The notes: generated by a model not told the origin, from the sequence alone. Positions 18,129 to 29,318 are shown, counted from the stretch's first letter. The stretch: DNA of 64,000 nucleotides from Allobosea sp. Tri-44 (GCF_004123845.1 NZ_NBDP01000030.1:496001-560000); one strand, 5' to 3'. Made by a program: numbers and translations.

Positions 18129-19907
18129 TCATCGCAGCGGCCAGACCAGGAGGATCAGCGGCACGGCGAGCAGGATCACCAGCAGCGACAATGGCGCGCC
18201 GAGCCTGGCATAGTCGCCGAAGCGATAGCCGCCCGGGCCCATCACCAGCGTGTTGCACTGGTGGCCGATCGGGGTGAGGAAGTCGCAGGCGGCGCCGATC
18301 GCCACCGCCATCAGGAAAGCATCGGGATTGTAGCCGAGCGTCTTGGCGAAGCCTGCGCCGATCGGCGCCATCACCAGCACGGTCGCGGCGTTGTTGAGGA
18401 AGGGCGTCACCGCCATGGCGGCGACGAGCATCAACCCGACGGCGCCCCAGCCCGGCAGGCCGGCGCCGAGCTGCGCCAGCAAACCGGCGAAGACATCGGT
18501 CGCGCCAGTGACGCGCAGGCTGTCGCTGACCGGGATCAGCGCCGCCAGCATGATCAGGATCGGCGCCTCGATCGAGTCGTAGGCATCGCGCAGCGTCAGG
18601 GCGCGCGTCGCCAGCAGAAGCACCGCGGCAGCAAAGAAGGCGATCGCCACCGGCAGCAGGCCGAGCGCGACGACGACGACCGTCGCGGCGACGATCGTCC
18701 CGGTGACGAGGCGGCGACGTGTGCTGCCGAGCTGAAGGCTGCGCGCCGCCAGCGGCAGCAGGCCGAGCTCGCGCAGGCGCTCGGGCAGGAGATCCTCGTC
18801 GCCCTGCAGCAGGACGACGTCGCCGACGCGCAGGCGGATGTCGCGCAGCCGCTCGGTGAAGCGCTCGCCGGCGCGGCTGATGCCGAGCAGGTTGATGTGG
18901 AAGCGCGCATGCAGGTCGATCTCGGCGGCGCTGACGCCTTCGAGCAGCGAGCCCTGCGTGACGATCGCCTCCCCCGTGCGGGCGGGGTCGAGCGAGCCCT
19001 CGCGCTGCGTCGAGCGGTGCTGACCGGCAAGCTCGAGCTCACCCGAGGCGATGACGCGCTCCAGGGCCTTGGGCTCGCCGCGCAGCAGCAGGATATCGCC
19101 GGCGCGCAGACTGGCGTCAGGCAGCGGTGCCCGGCGGCGCTCGCCATCGCGCAGGATCGCTACGACCTCGACCTCGCCATCGCCCGGCCTCCTGAGGTCG
19201 GCGATGGTCTTGCCGGTGAGCGGCCCCTTCTCGGGCAGGCGCGCTTCGGTGACGTAATCCTTGATATCGAGCGCCTGGTCGAGCGAGCGCGAGCCCTGGC
19301 GATCCTTCGGCAGCAGCCGGTAGGCGACGCTGAGAAAGGCGCAGCCTATGACCGCGATGCCGATGCCGACCGGCGTGAAGTCGAACATGGCGAAGGGCTC
19401 GCCACCGAGCTCCTGGCGCACGCGCGAGACGATGACGTTGGGCGAGGTGCCGACAAGCGTGACGATGCCGCCGAGCAGCGAGGCGAAGGCCATCGGCATC
19501 AGGAAGACCGAGGGCGATTTCCCGTCCTTGCGGGCGAGCTGATAGGCGATCGGCAGCATCATCGCGAGCGCACCGATGTTCTTGATGATCGCCGACATTG
19601 CGGCGACGACGAAGACCAGGACCGCGACCTGCGCCTGCGTCGAGCGCAGCGCCGGAGCGATGCGGGCGAGTGCGGTCTCGACGAGGCCGGAGCGCGCCAC
19701 GGCAGCACTGACGATCAGGGCGCTGGCGACGATGATGACGATGTCGTCGGAGAAGCCCTTGAAGGCCTCCTTGGCCGGGACGACGCCAAGCGCGACGCCG
19801 GCGAGGAGGGCCAGAAGCGCAACGACGTCATAGCGCAGCTTGCCCCAGACGAAAGCCGCCATCATCGCGGCAACGAGGGAACAGGAGAGAATTTGCGGGA
19901 GTGTCAT
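18129..19907 (-). CDS. SLC13/DASS-type permease with two RCK_C domains
   Basis: A 592-residue membrane protein. The first block of helices contains NIGALAMMLP and the GTSPN motif near residue 155. Residues about 205-385 are soluble and hold two TrkA-C/RCK_C-like domains (ILLLRGEPKALE and VVLLQGDEDLLPERL). A second block of helices has NNAATVLVMAPI and TPIGHQCNTLVMGPGGY. Both Asn-containing motifs fit the sodium or anion sites of the DASS family. Relatives transport sulfate, phosphate or dicarboxylates, and the substrate is unknown here. It lies 39 bp downstream of corA in the same direction. Confidence 0.87.
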   Translation of the reverse strand: MTLPQILSCSLVAAMMAAFVWGKLRYDVVALLALLAGVALGVVPAKEAFKGFSDDIVIIVASALIVSAAVARSGLVETALARIAPALRSTQAQVAVLVFVVAAMSAIIKNIGALAMMLPIAYQLARKDGKSPSVFLMPMAFASLLGGIVTLVGTSPNVIVSRVRQELGGEPFAMFDFTPVGIGIAVIGCAFLSVAYRLLPKDRQGSRSLDQALDIKDYVTEARLPEKGPLTGKTIADLRRPGDGEVEVVAILRDGERRRAPLPDASLRAGDILLLRGEPKALERVIASGELELAGQHRSTQREGSLDPARTGEAIVTQGSLLEGVSAAEIDLHARFHINLLGISRAGERFTERLRDIRLRVGDVVLLQGDEDLLPERLRELGLLPLAARSLQLGSTRRRLVTGTIVAATVVVVALGLLPVAIAFFAAAVLLLATRALTLRDAYDSIEAPILIMLAALIPVSDSLRVTGATDVFAGLLAQLGAGLPGWGAVGLMLVAAMAVTPFLNNAATVLVMAPIGAGFAKTLGYNPDAFLMAVAIGAACDFLTPIGHQCNTLVMGPGGYRFGDYARLGAPLSLLVILLAVPLILLVWPLR

Positions 19908-19946
19908 TCGCGCCGATATCCTGGGGCGCGGGGGGCGCCGGCTCGG

Positions 19947-20936
19947 TCAGAGCCACTTCTTCCAGCGGAAGAAGAGGTAGGGCAGGATCGCCGCGACCAC
20001 CATGATCACGAGCGACATCGGATAGCCGAGCTCCCACTTCAACTCGGGCATCTTCTCGAAGTTCATGCCGTAGATCGAGGCGACGAGCGTCGGCGGCATG
20101 AAGACCACCGCGACGACCGAGAACAGCTTGATGATCTTGTTCTGCTCGATGCTGACCAGGCCGAGCGTCGCGTTCAGCATGAACTGCAGCTTGTTCGACA
20201 GGAAGGTGGCGTGTTCCTCGATCGCCTGGACGTCGCGGATCGCGGCCCGCCACTCCGGGGTGAAGCCGCTCGCCGCCTTCTTGGTGCGCTTGAAGTTGGC
20301 CGAGAGGTAGAGCAGCACACGCTCGACCGAGACCATGCTCTCGCGCACATTCGAGATGATGTGCTCGTACTGGCCGATCTTGCGCACCACCGCCTGGTAG
20401 ACACGGCCCTGCTCGACGCTGGCGCTGTTGCCGTCGAAGATCTGGCGCGAGCGCAGGTCGATCCGGTCGCCGACCCCGCGCAGCACCTCGGCGGCGCGAT
20501 CGACAATCGCTTCGATCAACCCCTCGATGACGCCGGCGGGCTCGAGCTCGCAGCCGCCAGGCTTGGTGACGCGGCTCATGAAGATGTTGAAAGCACCGGG
20601 CTCGTCATAGCGCACCGTGACCAGCGCCTTCTCGGTCAGGATGAAGGTGACGTCGGCGAGGCGGGGGACATTGGTGTCCGACTGGCAGATGACGCGCAGC
20701 GTCATGTAATGCGCGCCATCCTCGGCATAGATCGTCTCCGAGGGCTCGAGATCGTGCATCTCCTCACGGGTCGGGATCGAGATGCCGAGATGCTGCTCGA
20801 CCTTGGCGTCCTCGGCCGATGTCGGATTGAGCAGGTCGATCCAGATCGAGCCCGGTGGAATCTCCTCCTCGACCGCCAGGGTGCGGTGCGCGAGCTTGTC
20901 GCCGTGCGTCTGGCAGATGCCGTGGATCAGGAGCAT
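19947..20936 (-). CDS. corA: CorA family magnesium/divalent cation channel
   Basis: A 329-residue CorA protein. A large N-terminal cytosolic funnel domain precedes two C-terminal membrane segments, with the signature YGMNFEKMPEL in the periplasmic loop and the basic RWKKWL tail. It forms a pentameric Mg2+ channel in the inner membrane. It is followed by the SLC13 gene on the same strand with a 39-bp gap. It diverges from the chemoreceptor gene. No M-box-like leader was recognised in the 218-bp upstream gap. Confidence 0.92.
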   Translation of the reverse strand: MLLIHGICQTHGDKLAHRTLAVEEEIPPGSIWIDLLNPTSAEDAKVEQHLGISIPTREEMHDLEPSETIYAEDGAHYMTLRVICQSDTNVPRLADVTFILTEKALVTVRYDEPGAFNIFMSRVTKPGGCELEPAGVIEGLIEAIVDRAAEVLRGVGDRIDLRSRQIFDGNSASVEQGRVYQAVVRKIGQYEHIISNVRESMVSVERVLLYLSANFKRTKKAASGFTPEWRAAIRDVQAIEEHATFLSNKLQFMLNATLGLVSIEQNKIIKLFSVVAVVFMPPTLVASIYGMNFEKMPELKWELGYPMSLVIMVVAAILPYLFFRWKKWL

Positions 20937-21154
20937 GGCCGGTCATCCGGAATCAGGCGCCTCGCGGCGCGATTTGCACTGCAACAACTCCAAACGTCCT
21001 GCAGTGTCAAACCGATGACGCACCCAGGGCAATGGTTGAGCCCCAAGCGTGGAATCTCTCGTCCTGGCCAGCCGCCAAGTGCGTCAGCGTGGTTAGCATA
21101 AAATAAATCGCAGGATGAGACACCGATCAGACCAGTTTCTCTTCCGAGTTTGCC

Positions 21155-23653
21155 ATGCTCAACGCCGCGAAAAACCTCAGCATCAAGACCATGCTCCTGA
21201 CCGTCCTCGGTCTTGCCAGCGCGGCGATCGTAACGCTCTCGACGCAATCGCTCTGGCAGGCCTGGACGCGCTACAACACGGCCGTCGAGGTCTCCGTTCT
21301 CGCCGATCTGAACAAGGCGTATTTCGCAGCGCTCCAGAATCTCCGCTACGAACGCGGCAACGGCGCGAGCGCGATGACGATGCCCACCGACAAGAACGGC
21401 GGGATGATCGAGGACGTGCTGACGCGGCGCAAGCGGCTGGACGATGCGATCGCCACGGCGCAGGCCATCGTCAAGAAGAACGGCTACAGCACTGCAGCGA
21501 CCGTATCGAACGAGATCGACGGCCATGTCGCGGCGCTGAAGCCCTTGCGGGCGAAGATCGACGCCAACTGGAAGCTCCCGGTAGAAGCGCGGGAGAAGGA
21601 ACTGGTCGGGACCAGCATGGCCCAGACCGGCAAGTTCCTGACGGCGCTAGAGACCGCGTCGGCGACGCTCGAAGAACGCATCCTCGTCCTCGACGCCAAC
21701 TTCGCCAACCTCACCTCCATCCGCTCGATGGCCTGGGCAGCGCGCTCGTTCAGCGGATCGTCGACGATCGTCCTCAACAACGCCGTCGCCCAGGACCGGC
21801 CGCTCGACACCAAGGAGAGCAATGCCGTCATCGTCAGCGATGCCCGCATGGAGTTCGCCTGGGGCGTGGTGAAGCAGCTCATCGGCCAGGCGAGCACGCC
21901 GCGGGCACTGAAAGATGCGCTGGTACTCGCCGAGAACACCTATTTCGGCGGTGCCTTCAAGGCGACGCGGGCCGACCTGGTCGCCAATGCGACGGGCGGG
22001 CGCAAGCCTTCGATCAATCCCGACCAATGGCGCGACCAGATCGTCGCCGCCTCCGAAACCGTCGGCGCCGTGGCGAGCCACGCCATCGACGTCCTGTCGG
22101 ATGCCGCCGACGCGAAGGCAGCCGCCGCAATGCGCTCGCTCGTCATGTACGGCCTCGTCCTGCTGGCCGCGCTCGTGCTGGCGCTGGTCGGACTTTGGCT
22201 GGTCCAGAGCCGCGTAACGCGCCCGATCACCGCGTTGACCGCCTCGATGAAGCAGCTGGCAGAGGGCGACTTCTCGACCGAGATCATCGACAGCGGCCGC
22301 AATGACGAGATCGGCGGGATGGCGGCCGCCGTCCTTGTGTTCAAGGAGAACGGGCTGCGCGTTCAGGCCCTCGAAGCGCAGGAACGTGCCGCCGCGGCCG
22401 AGCGGACGGCGCGGACCGAAGCCATGGTCGCCGTGGTCAGCGATGTCGGGACGGTCGTCGCCGCGGCGGCGGCGGGCGATTTCAGCGCGCGGCTGCAACT
22501 GGAGAACGCCGACGCGCAGATGCAGCAGTTGGTCAACGGCATCAACCAGATCAACGCCGTCGTCGATGGCGCGACGACGGAGTTCGCCGACATCCTGGCA
22601 TCAGTCTCGCAGGGCGATCTGACCCGCCGGATCGCGACCGACTATCAGGGCCGCTTCGCCGAGCTGAAGCACTCGGTCAACGAGACGGTCGAGCGGCTTT
22701 CGGAGACGATCGGCGGCATCCAGGCGACGACGTCGCAGGTCTCGGCCTCGGCCCGCGAGATCAAGGCGGGCGCCGACGATCTCGCCAAGCGGACCGAGGA
22801 GCAGGCCGCCTCGCTGGAGGAAACCGCGGCCACGACCGAGGAGCTCGCAGCCTCCGTCAAGGCGAGCGCCGGCTCCTCGAAGGTTGCGGCATCGGCCTCC
22901 GACGAGGCCACGAACGTGGCGCAGCAGGGCGGCACGATCGTGCAGAACGCCGTCGAGGCGATGGAGCGGATCGAGGCCGCCTCGCGCAAGATCACCGACA
23001 TCACTTCGGTGATCGACGGCATCGCCTTCCAGACCAATCTGCTGGCGCTGAACGCCGCGGTGGAAGCAGCCCGGGCCGGCGATGCCGGCAAGGGCTTCGC
23101 CGTGGTCGCCTCGGAGGTCCGGACGCTGGCGCAGCGCTCCGCCGAGGCCTCCAAGGACATCACGACCTTGATCCAGTCCTCGACCATTGAGATCGAGGAG
23201 GGCGTCAAGCTGGTCCGCTCGGCCGGGACGGTGCTCGACAAGATCGTCTCGGCATCGAGGCAGGTCGCTGCGACCGTCGTCGAGATTTCGGCAGCGGCGG
23301 GCGAACAGGCCAACGGCATCGACGAGATGAGCCAGACCGTCGCCCATATGGACGAGATGACCCAGCAGAACGCGGCTCTGGCCGAGGAAAGCGCCGCTTC
23401 TGCGGCCTCACTCGCCGACCAGATCCACAACCTGGACCAGCTCGTCGCGGCCTTCCGCATCGCAGGCAGCGATGACAGGGCGAGCAGCGAGCCGGAACGC
23501 CTGCGCAACCTCGCCGCAGCCGCGATGTCGGAAACGCGCGCGGCTCCGCGCGCGCCGACGCGGAAGGCTCCTGCGCCCCACACCGCTCCGATGCCCGCCC
23601 GCAAGGTCGCGGGCGGTGGAGCGCGCGACAACCACAGCTGGGAGGAGTTCTGA
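21155..23653 (+). CDS. Methyl-accepting chemotaxis protein
   Basis: An 832-residue transmembrane chemoreceptor. TM1 is residues about 10-32, a helical periplasmic sensor with a NIT-like RYERGNGAS motif spans about 35-325, and TM2 is about 329-350. A HAMP region follows, then a second HAMP-like segment, and the methyl-accepting signalling domain (about 540-780) with the hairpin tip [19 protein letters not shown]. The C-terminus ends in HSWEEF, a CheR/CheB-tethering pentapeptide of the xWxxF type, preceded by a flexible Ala/Pro/Arg linker. The ligand is unknown. No che genes are close, so it is an orphan receptor. Confidence 0.93.
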   Translation: MLNAAKNLSIKTMLLTVLGLASAAIVTLSTQSLWQAWTRYNTAVEVSVLADLNKAYFAALQNLRYERGNGASAMTMPTDKNGGMIEDVLTRRKRLDDAIATAQAIVKKNGYSTAATVSNEIDGHVAALKPLRAKIDANWKLPVEAREKELVGTSMAQTGKFLTALETASATLEERILVLDANFANLTSIRSMAWAARSFSGSSTIVLNNAVAQDRPLDTKESNAVIVSDARMEFAWGVVKQLIGQASTPRALKDALVLAENTYFGGAFKATRADLVANATGGRKPSINPDQWRDQIVAASETVGAVASHAIDVLSDAADAKAAAAMRSLVMYGLVLLAALVLALVGLWLVQSRVTRPITALTASMKQLAEGDFSTEIIDSGRNDEIGGMAAAVLVFKENGLRVQALEAQERAAAAERTARTEAMVAVVSDVGTVVAAAAAGDFSARLQLENADAQMQQLVNGINQINAVVDGATTEFADILASVSQGDLTRRIATDYQGRFAELKHSVNETVERLSETIGGIQATTSQVSASAREIKAGADDLAKRTEEQAASLEETAATTEELAASVKASAGSSKVAASASDEATNVAQQGGTIVQNAVEAMERIEAASRKITDITSVIDGIAFQTNLLALNAAVEAARAGDAGKGFAVVASEVRTLAQRSAEASKDITTLIQSSTIEIEEGVKLVRSAGTVLDKIVSASRQVAATVVEISAAAGEQANGIDEMSQTVAHMDEMTQQNAALAEESAASAASLADQIHNLDQLVAAFRIAGSDDRASSEPERLRNLAAAAMSETRAAPRAPTRKAPAPHTAPMPARKVAGGGARDNHSWEEF

Positions 23654-23657
23654 GCCC

Positions 23658-23707
23658 CTGGAGAATTTGCGCGCTTATCCGAAGCGCGCAAATTCTCCAG
23701 TCTTTTT
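23658..23707 (+). terminator. Intrinsic terminator of the chemoreceptor gene
   Basis: A perfect 19-bp stem (23658-23676 with 23682-23700) closes a 5-nt loop and is followed by TCTTTTTTT. It starts 4 nt after the stop codon. This is the clearest rho-independent terminator in the window. Confidence 0.95.
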
Positions 23708-23726
23708 TTGATGTGCCGCATTTTCT

Positions 23727-23765
23727 TGACGCGAACCGGTACCCACTTCGCTCGAAAATGCTCTG
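23727..23765. repeat. Dispersed Rhizobiales-type intergenic repeat
   Basis: The segment beginning TTGACGCGAACCGGTACC and running through ACTTCGCTCGAAAATGCTCT resembles a short repeat found many times between genes in Bradyrhizobium, Methylobacterium and relatives. The recognition is from memory of that pattern, and only one copy occurs here. Confidence 0.5.
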
Positions 23766-23771
23766 GCGGGC

Positions 23772-24632
<861 letters not shown>

Positions 24633-24646
24633 GGTGTCCTCCCTCG

Positions 24647-25504
24647 TTAAGTCTGCAAGCTGAACCGGTCCGGCTGGCTGCCGTCCGCATCGGTGAAGCC
24701 ATAGCTGCGCGCCAGATCGGCGACATGCAGCACCTGGCCGGCATGGCGGCCGACATCCGGATCGGCCGCCAATGCAGCAACCGCGCGCCCGGCATAGAGC
24801 GGCGTCTCGGTGGTCTCGGCAGCCAGGCCGGCGTCGCGCACGCGCTCGGTCAGAACATGGCCGGGCGAAAGACCGAGCGCCGTGACGCCATAAGGCTTGA
24901 GTTCCTGCGCCATCGCCAGTGTCAGCCGGTTCATTGCCGTCTTGGCGAGGTCGTAGAAGACGTCGCCAAGATAGCCGCCGGCGGTGTCGAAGCTCACCGT
25001 GACGATCAGGCCCTGGCGCATCTGCACCATGGCAGGCGCGACGGCGCGAGCCAGCAGCAGCTGCGCATAGACGCCGCTCTCGAAGCTCTGACCGAGGCGC
25101 GCGACGGGGCGGCGCCAGAACGGCGCGCCGAAGGCAGAACCGTCCGGATAGCGCTCGCCATCATAGCCCTCGTTGCCGCCCCAGACCGCGTCGACGACGC
25201 AATCGAGGCGGCCGAAACGGCGCAGGGACCACGCCACGAGCTGGTAGACCTCGCGCTCATTTGTGTGGTCGCAGCGATAGGGCTCGCCGCGCCCGCCGGC
25301 AGCCTCGACCTCGCGGGCCGTGTCCTCGAAGGTTTCCGAGCGCTGGTCGGTGCGCGGTCCGGCCTCGCTGGAGCGGCCGGTGACGATCACGGTGGCGCCG
25401 GCCTGGCCAAGCGCTCGGGCGATGCCGCGCCCGAGCCCGCGCGAAGCGCCGGCAGCGAGGCAGACCTTGCCGGCAAGCGGCTTTGGCAGGCTGTCGCCGG
25501 TCAT
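24647..25504 (-). CDS. Short-chain dehydrogenase (DHRS1-like)
   Basis: A 285-residue SDR with a degenerate first Gly motif (AAGASRGLGRGIA), a Ser in VTVSFDTAGG and the YxxxK pair in FYDLAKTAM. The long insertion between strand 4 and helix 4 (WGGNEGYDGERYP) is typical of the DHRS1 group. The substrate is unknown. It forms a two-gene unit with the HSDL2-like gene downstream and diverges from a methyltransferase gene. Confidence 0.82.
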   Translation of the reverse strand: MTGDSLPKPLAGKVCLAAGASRGLGRGIARALGQAGATVIVTGRSSEAGPRTDQRSETFEDTAREVEAAGGRGEPYRCDHTNEREVYQLVAWSLRRFGRLDCVVDAVWGGNEGYDGERYPDGSAFGAPFWRRPVARLGQSFESGVYAQLLLARAVAPAMVQMRQGLIVTVSFDTAGGYLGDVFYDLAKTAMNRLTLAMAQELKPYGVTALGLSPGHVLTERVRDAGLAAETTETPLYAGRAVAALAADPDVGRHAGQVLHVADLARSYGFTDADGSQPDRFSLQT

Positions 25505-25584
25505 TGCGACAAGCCTCGCGAGCGGGCTGGCACAATGCGACCGGCTCCGCTAGAAGCCCCCTCCCCCGAACGGCGAGGACGATC

Positions 25585-26373
25585 ATGGAAGCCAGCGATG
25601 TCGCGGCCTGCTGGGAGGCCAATGCCGAAACCTGGACCCGGCATGCACGGGCCGGCTACGACCTCTATCGGGACGCCCAGAACACACCGGCCTTCTTCGC
25701 GAACCTGCCCGACATCGACGGTCTGGATGGCCTCGACATCGGCTGCGGCGAGGGCTCGAACACGAGAAAGCTCGCTGAGGCCGGCGCACGCATCACCGCG
25801 ATCGACATCGCCCCGACCTTCATCCGCCATGCGCAGGAAGCGGAAGCCGAGAAACCGCTCGGCATCGCCTATCGCGTCGCCGACGGCATGGCCCTGTCCT
25901 TCGCTGACGCCAGCTTCGACTTCGCCACCGCGTTCATGTCGCTGATGGATATGCCGCGGCAGGATCTGGTCCTCGCCGAGGCCAGGCGCGTACTGAAGCC
26001 CGGCGGCTTCCTGCAGTTCTCGATCCTGCATCCCTGCTTCGCGACACCGGGCCGCAAGGTGATGCGCGACGAGGCCGGCAACGTGCTCGGCATCGAGGTC
26101 CGCGAGTATTTCCGCGTCAGCGATGGCGAGGTCGAGAGCTGGCGCTTCGGCGCTGCGCCGGCCGAGGAGAAGGCCAGGGTCGAGCCGTTCCGGGTGCCGC
26201 GCTTCCATCGCACCCTCAGCGACTGGATCAACCTTCTGGTCGCCACCGGCTTCCGGATCGAGCATATGCACGAGCCGGGCGTCGATGCTGAGACGGCCAA
26301 GGCCGTGCCCTATCTCGCCGACACCTACATCGCACCACTGTTCCTGCACATGCGCGTGCGCAAGCCAGCCTGA
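25585..26373 (+). CDS. Class I SAM-dependent methyltransferase
   Basis: A 262-residue methyltransferase with motif I GLDIGCGEGSNTRKL (residues about 49-63), the acidic loop ITAIDIAP and a motif IV region FATAFMSLMDM. The UbiE/Methyltransf_11 fold gives no substrate. ATG 25585 follows GAGGACG. It is convergent with the acyl-CoA dehydrogenase gene, with 23 bp between them, and diverges from the SDR pair. Confidence 0.82.
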   Translation: MEASDVAACWEANAETWTRHARAGYDLYRDAQNTPAFFANLPDIDGLDGLDIGCGEGSNTRKLAEAGARITAIDIAPTFIRHAQEAEAEKPLGIAYRVADGMALSFADASFDFATAFMSLMDMPRQDLVLAEARRVLKPGGFLQFSILHPCFATPGRKVMRDEAGNVLGIEVREYFRVSDGEVESWRFGAAPAEEKARVEPFRVPRFHRTLSDWINLLVATGFRIEHMHEPGVDAETAKAVPYLADTYIAPLFLHMRVRKPA

Positions 26374-26396
26374 CGCGATCGGTGCGGCGAGCAGCG

Positions 26397-28172
26397 TCAC
26401 GCCGCGAAGACCGCAGCCGAATCCTCGACGGCGCCGGCGCCCTCCGTCACCGCGAGCTCCAGCGCGGTGGCTTCGCCGACATGGTGCTCGGCATAGAAGC
26501 GGGCGGTGGCGAGCGCTGCCGCGCCCTGATCCTCGTCCCGCATCGCCAAGGCCTTCTTCGCCAGGCCCGTGCCGCCCTGGGCAAGCGCGAACAGCTTGAG
26601 ATAGGGCGTTGCGCCGGCGAGCACGCTCGCCTGGTCGATGCCCATGGTCGCCAGCATCCATTGCGTGGCGCGTTCGAGCGAGTCGACCGCAGCGCCGAGT
26701 CGCGCCGCGCTGTGGCCGAAGCCGGGCGTGTTGGCCTCGCGCACCTCGGCAACGACGCCTCGCATCTCGCCGATCAATGCCTTGACCGCATCGCCATTGG
26801 AGAGCGGCAGCTTGCGCAGGACGAGATCGATCGCCTGGATGCCGTTGGTGCCCTCGTAGATCGTGGCGATGCGGGCATCGCGCAGATGCTGGGCCGCCCC
26901 GGTTTCCTCGACATAGCCCATGCCGCCATGGACCTGAACGCCGGTAGAGGCGACCTCGACGCCGATATCGGTGGCGTAGGCCTTGGCGATGGGCGTGATG
27001 ATCGCCGCCCGTTCGGCCGCGGCCTTGCGCTTGGCCTCGTCGGTCTCGCGATGCGAACGGTCGAGCAAGGCGGCGAGCAGCAGCGAGAGCGTGCGCGCGG
27101 CCTGCGTCTTGGCGCGCATCTCCATCAGCATGCGGCGGATGTCGGGATGGACGATGATCGGGCTCATCGGCGCACCCTTCGGCGCATCGAGCGCCGCGCC
27201 CTGCCTGCGCTCCTGCGCGAAGGCAAGCGCCTGCTGATAGGCACGCTCGGCGATAGCGACACCCTGCACCGCGACGTTGAGGCGGGCATTGTTCATCATC
27301 GTGAACATGCAGGCGAGGCCGCGATTCTCCTCGCCGATCAGCCAGCCGATCGCGCCGCCCTCGTCGCCATAGCTCATCGCGCAGGTCGGCGAGGCGTGGA
27401 TGCCGAGCTTGTGCTCGACGCCGGTGCAGCGGACATCGTTGCGCGCGCCGAGCGAACCGTCGGCATTGACCATGAATTTCGGCACGAGGAAGAGCGAGAT
27501 GCCGCGCGTGCCGGGAGGGGCATCGGGCAGGCGGGCGAGGACGAGATGGACGATATTGTCCGTCATCTCGTGATCGCCATAGGTGATGAAGATCTTCTGG
27601 CCGCTGATGCGATAGGTGCCGTCGCCGGCACGCTCGGCCTTGGAGCGCAGCGCGTTAAGGTCAGAACCGGCCTGCGGCTCGGTCAGGTTCATCGTGCCCA
27701 TCCACTCGCCGGAGACGAGCCTGGCGAGATAGGTTTCCTTCAGATAGTCGGAGCCGTGGGCGTGCAGCGCCTCGATCGCGCCGACCGTCAGCAGCGGGCC
27801 GAGCGCGAAGGCGAAGGCGGCCGAATTCCACATCTCGGTGCAGGCCGACTGCACCAGCACCGGCAGAGCCTGGCCGCCATAGGCTTCAGGCGCCGGCAGC
27901 GCGTTCCAGCCTCCTTTAGCCCAGGCGTGATAGGCTTCCTTCCAGCCCGGTGGCGTCACGACGATGCCATCCTTGAGCCTGGAGCCGTGGCGGTCGCCGA
28001 CGATGTTCAACGGAGCCAGGACATCGCCGGCGAACCTCGCCGCCTCCTCCAGCACCGCCTCGGTGACGCCGTCGGCAAGTTCCGGTGCGAGGCCCTCAGC
28101 GATCAGGGCGTCGAGCCCGGCGACATGGCGCATCGTCGCCAGGATATCCTCGACCGGAGCACGGTACGACAT
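26397..28172 (-). CDS. Acyl-CoA dehydrogenase, DmdC/FadE-like
   Basis: A 591-residue acyl-CoA dehydrogenase of the long form. The FAD region has MGTMNLTEPQAGSDL, the second FAD contact is YGDHEMTDNI, and the catalytic Glu sits in IYEGTNGIQ, as in 3-methylmercaptopropionyl-CoA dehydrogenase (DmdC) and many alphaproteobacterial FadE-type proteins. An extra C-terminal helical domain completes the family length of about 590. The substrate is not decidable. A fatty acyl-CoA role is more common than DMSP demethylation. Monocistronic. Confidence 0.88.
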   Translation of the reverse strand: MSYRAPVEDILATMRHVAGLDALIAEGLAPELADGVTEAVLEEAARFAGDVLAPLNIVGDRHGSRLKDGIVVTPPGWKEAYHAWAKGGWNALPAPEAYGGQALPVLVQSACTEMWNSAAFAFALGPLLTVGAIEALHAHGSDYLKETYLARLVSGEWMGTMNLTEPQAGSDLNALRSKAERAGDGTYRISGQKIFITYGDHEMTDNIVHLVLARLPDAPPGTRGISLFLVPKFMVNADGSLGARNDVRCTGVEHKLGIHASPTCAMSYGDEGGAIGWLIGEENRGLACMFTMMNNARLNVAVQGVAIAERAYQQALAFAQERRQGAALDAPKGAPMSPIIVHPDIRRMLMEMRAKTQAARTLSLLLAALLDRSHRETDEAKRKAAAERAAIITPIAKAYATDIGVEVASTGVQVHGGMGYVEETGAAQHLRDARIATIYEGTNGIQAIDLVLRKLPLSNGDAVKALIGEMRGVVAEVREANTPGFGHSAARLGAAVDSLERATQWMLATMGIDQASVLAGATPYLKLFALAQGGTGLAKKALAMRDEDQGAAALATARFYAEHHVGEATALELAVTEGAGAVEDSAAVFAA

Positions 28173-28340
28173 CGCTTACCTCCCTCGGCGCCCGCGCATT
28201 CCCGGCGGGCATTCTGCATCGTTGCGTTTGACGGCCATGCTAGCCGCGAACTATGCGCTTGCCCACGCGTCAGCCGGCGCGCCTACACGCATGCCATCCC
28301 GGCATTGTTATAGTTTACATATGAACTTTCAAGAGCACCC

Positions 28341-29318
28341 GTGACCAACCCTCGCCAGACCCAGCGCCTTTCCGCCGACGAGGCCGGTATCGCCGCCGCC
28401 GCGGAGCTGCTGCGCGCCGGCAGGCTTGTCGCGCTGCCGACCGAGACGGTCTACGGGCTCGCCGCCGATGCCAGCGACGATCGGGCCGTCGCCTCGATCT
28501 ATGCCGCGAAGGAGCGCCCGAGCTTCAACCCTTTGATCTCGCATCTGCCGGATGTCGACGCCGCAAGGCGCCAGGGCCTCTTCGACGCCCCAGCGCTGGC
28601 GCTGGCGAAGGCGTTCTGGCCGGGACCGCTCACCTTGGTCGTGCCCGCCTCCAGCGCCTGCACGATCTGCAGCCTAGCGCGGGCCGGTCTCGACAGCGTC
28701 GCGCTCCGGGTGCCGTCGCATCCGGTGGCGCGCGCTGTGCTCCAGGCCGCAGGCCGGCCGATCGCCGCGCCCTCGGCCAACCGCTCCGGGCGGGTCAGCC
28801 CGACGCAGGCCGAGCACGTGCTCGCCGATCTCGACGGCCGCATCGATGCTGTACTCGATGCCGGACCGACAGTGGTTGGAGTCGAATCCAGCATCGTCGC
28901 CTGCCTTGGCGGCGCGCCGCGCCTGTTGCGACCCGGCGGCGTGCCGCGCGCGGCGCTGGAAGCGGCGATCGGGCAAGCCCTCGTCATCGTCGCGGAAGGC
29001 GGTGCGGCGCCGCTCGCGCCCGGCCTGCTCGCCTCGCACTACGCCCCCCGGGCCGCCGTCAGGCTCGATGCGGAAGCGCCGCTCGCCGACGAGGCTTGGC
29101 TCGGCTTCGGCGCGGAGCCGAACAGCGGGCCACTGCCCGCGCTCGCCTTCAACCTCAGCCCGACAGGCGACCTGACCGAGGCAGCGGCCAACCTCTTTGC
29201 TGCGATGCGCCGGCTCGACGACCAGCGCCCAGCGACGATCGCGGTCGCCTCGATCCCGATGCATGGCCTCGGCGAAGCGATCAACGACCGGCTGAAGCGC
29301 GCCGCCGCCCCACGCTGA
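28341..29318 (+). CDS. tsaC: L-threonylcarbamoyladenylate synthase (TsaC/Sua5)
   Basis: A 325-residue Sua5-type enzyme that makes threonylcarbamoyl-AMP for the tRNA t6A37 modification. The YrdC domain (residues about 12-200) has LPTETVYGLAADA, KxRP-type AAKERPSFNPL and the SANRSG loop. The C-terminal Sua5 domain is present (about 240-325), so the long form applies. The start is GTG 28341. A seven-codon reading frame from ATG 28321 ends with its TGA overlapping this GTG. Confidence 0.92.
   Translation: MTNPRQTQRLSADEAGIAAAAELLRAGRLVALPTETVYGLAADASDDRAVASIYAAKERPSFNPLISHLPDVDAARRQGLFDAPALALAKAFWPGPLTLVVPASSACTICSLARAGLDSVALRVPSHPVARAVLQAAGRPIAAPSANRSGRVSPTQAEHVLADLDGRIDAVLDAGPTVVGVESSIVACLGGAPRLLRPGGVPRAALEAAIGQALVIVAEGGAAPLAPGLLASHYAPRAAVRLDAEAPLADEAWLGFGAEPNSGPLPALAFNLSPTGDLTEAAANLFAAMRRLDDQRPATIAVASIPMHGLGEAINDRLKRAAAPR

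Noticed and set aside
17892-21101. A 1069-codon open frame on the plus strand
   Set aside because: It is the antisense of the SLC13 and corA genes, with an Arg/Asp/Gln-rich translation without any domain. High-GC DNA leaves long antisense frames open.
20937-21154. Magnesium riboswitch before corA
   Set aside because: No set of conserved paired elements or terminator was recognised, and the gap is equally the upstream region of the chemoreceptor gene.
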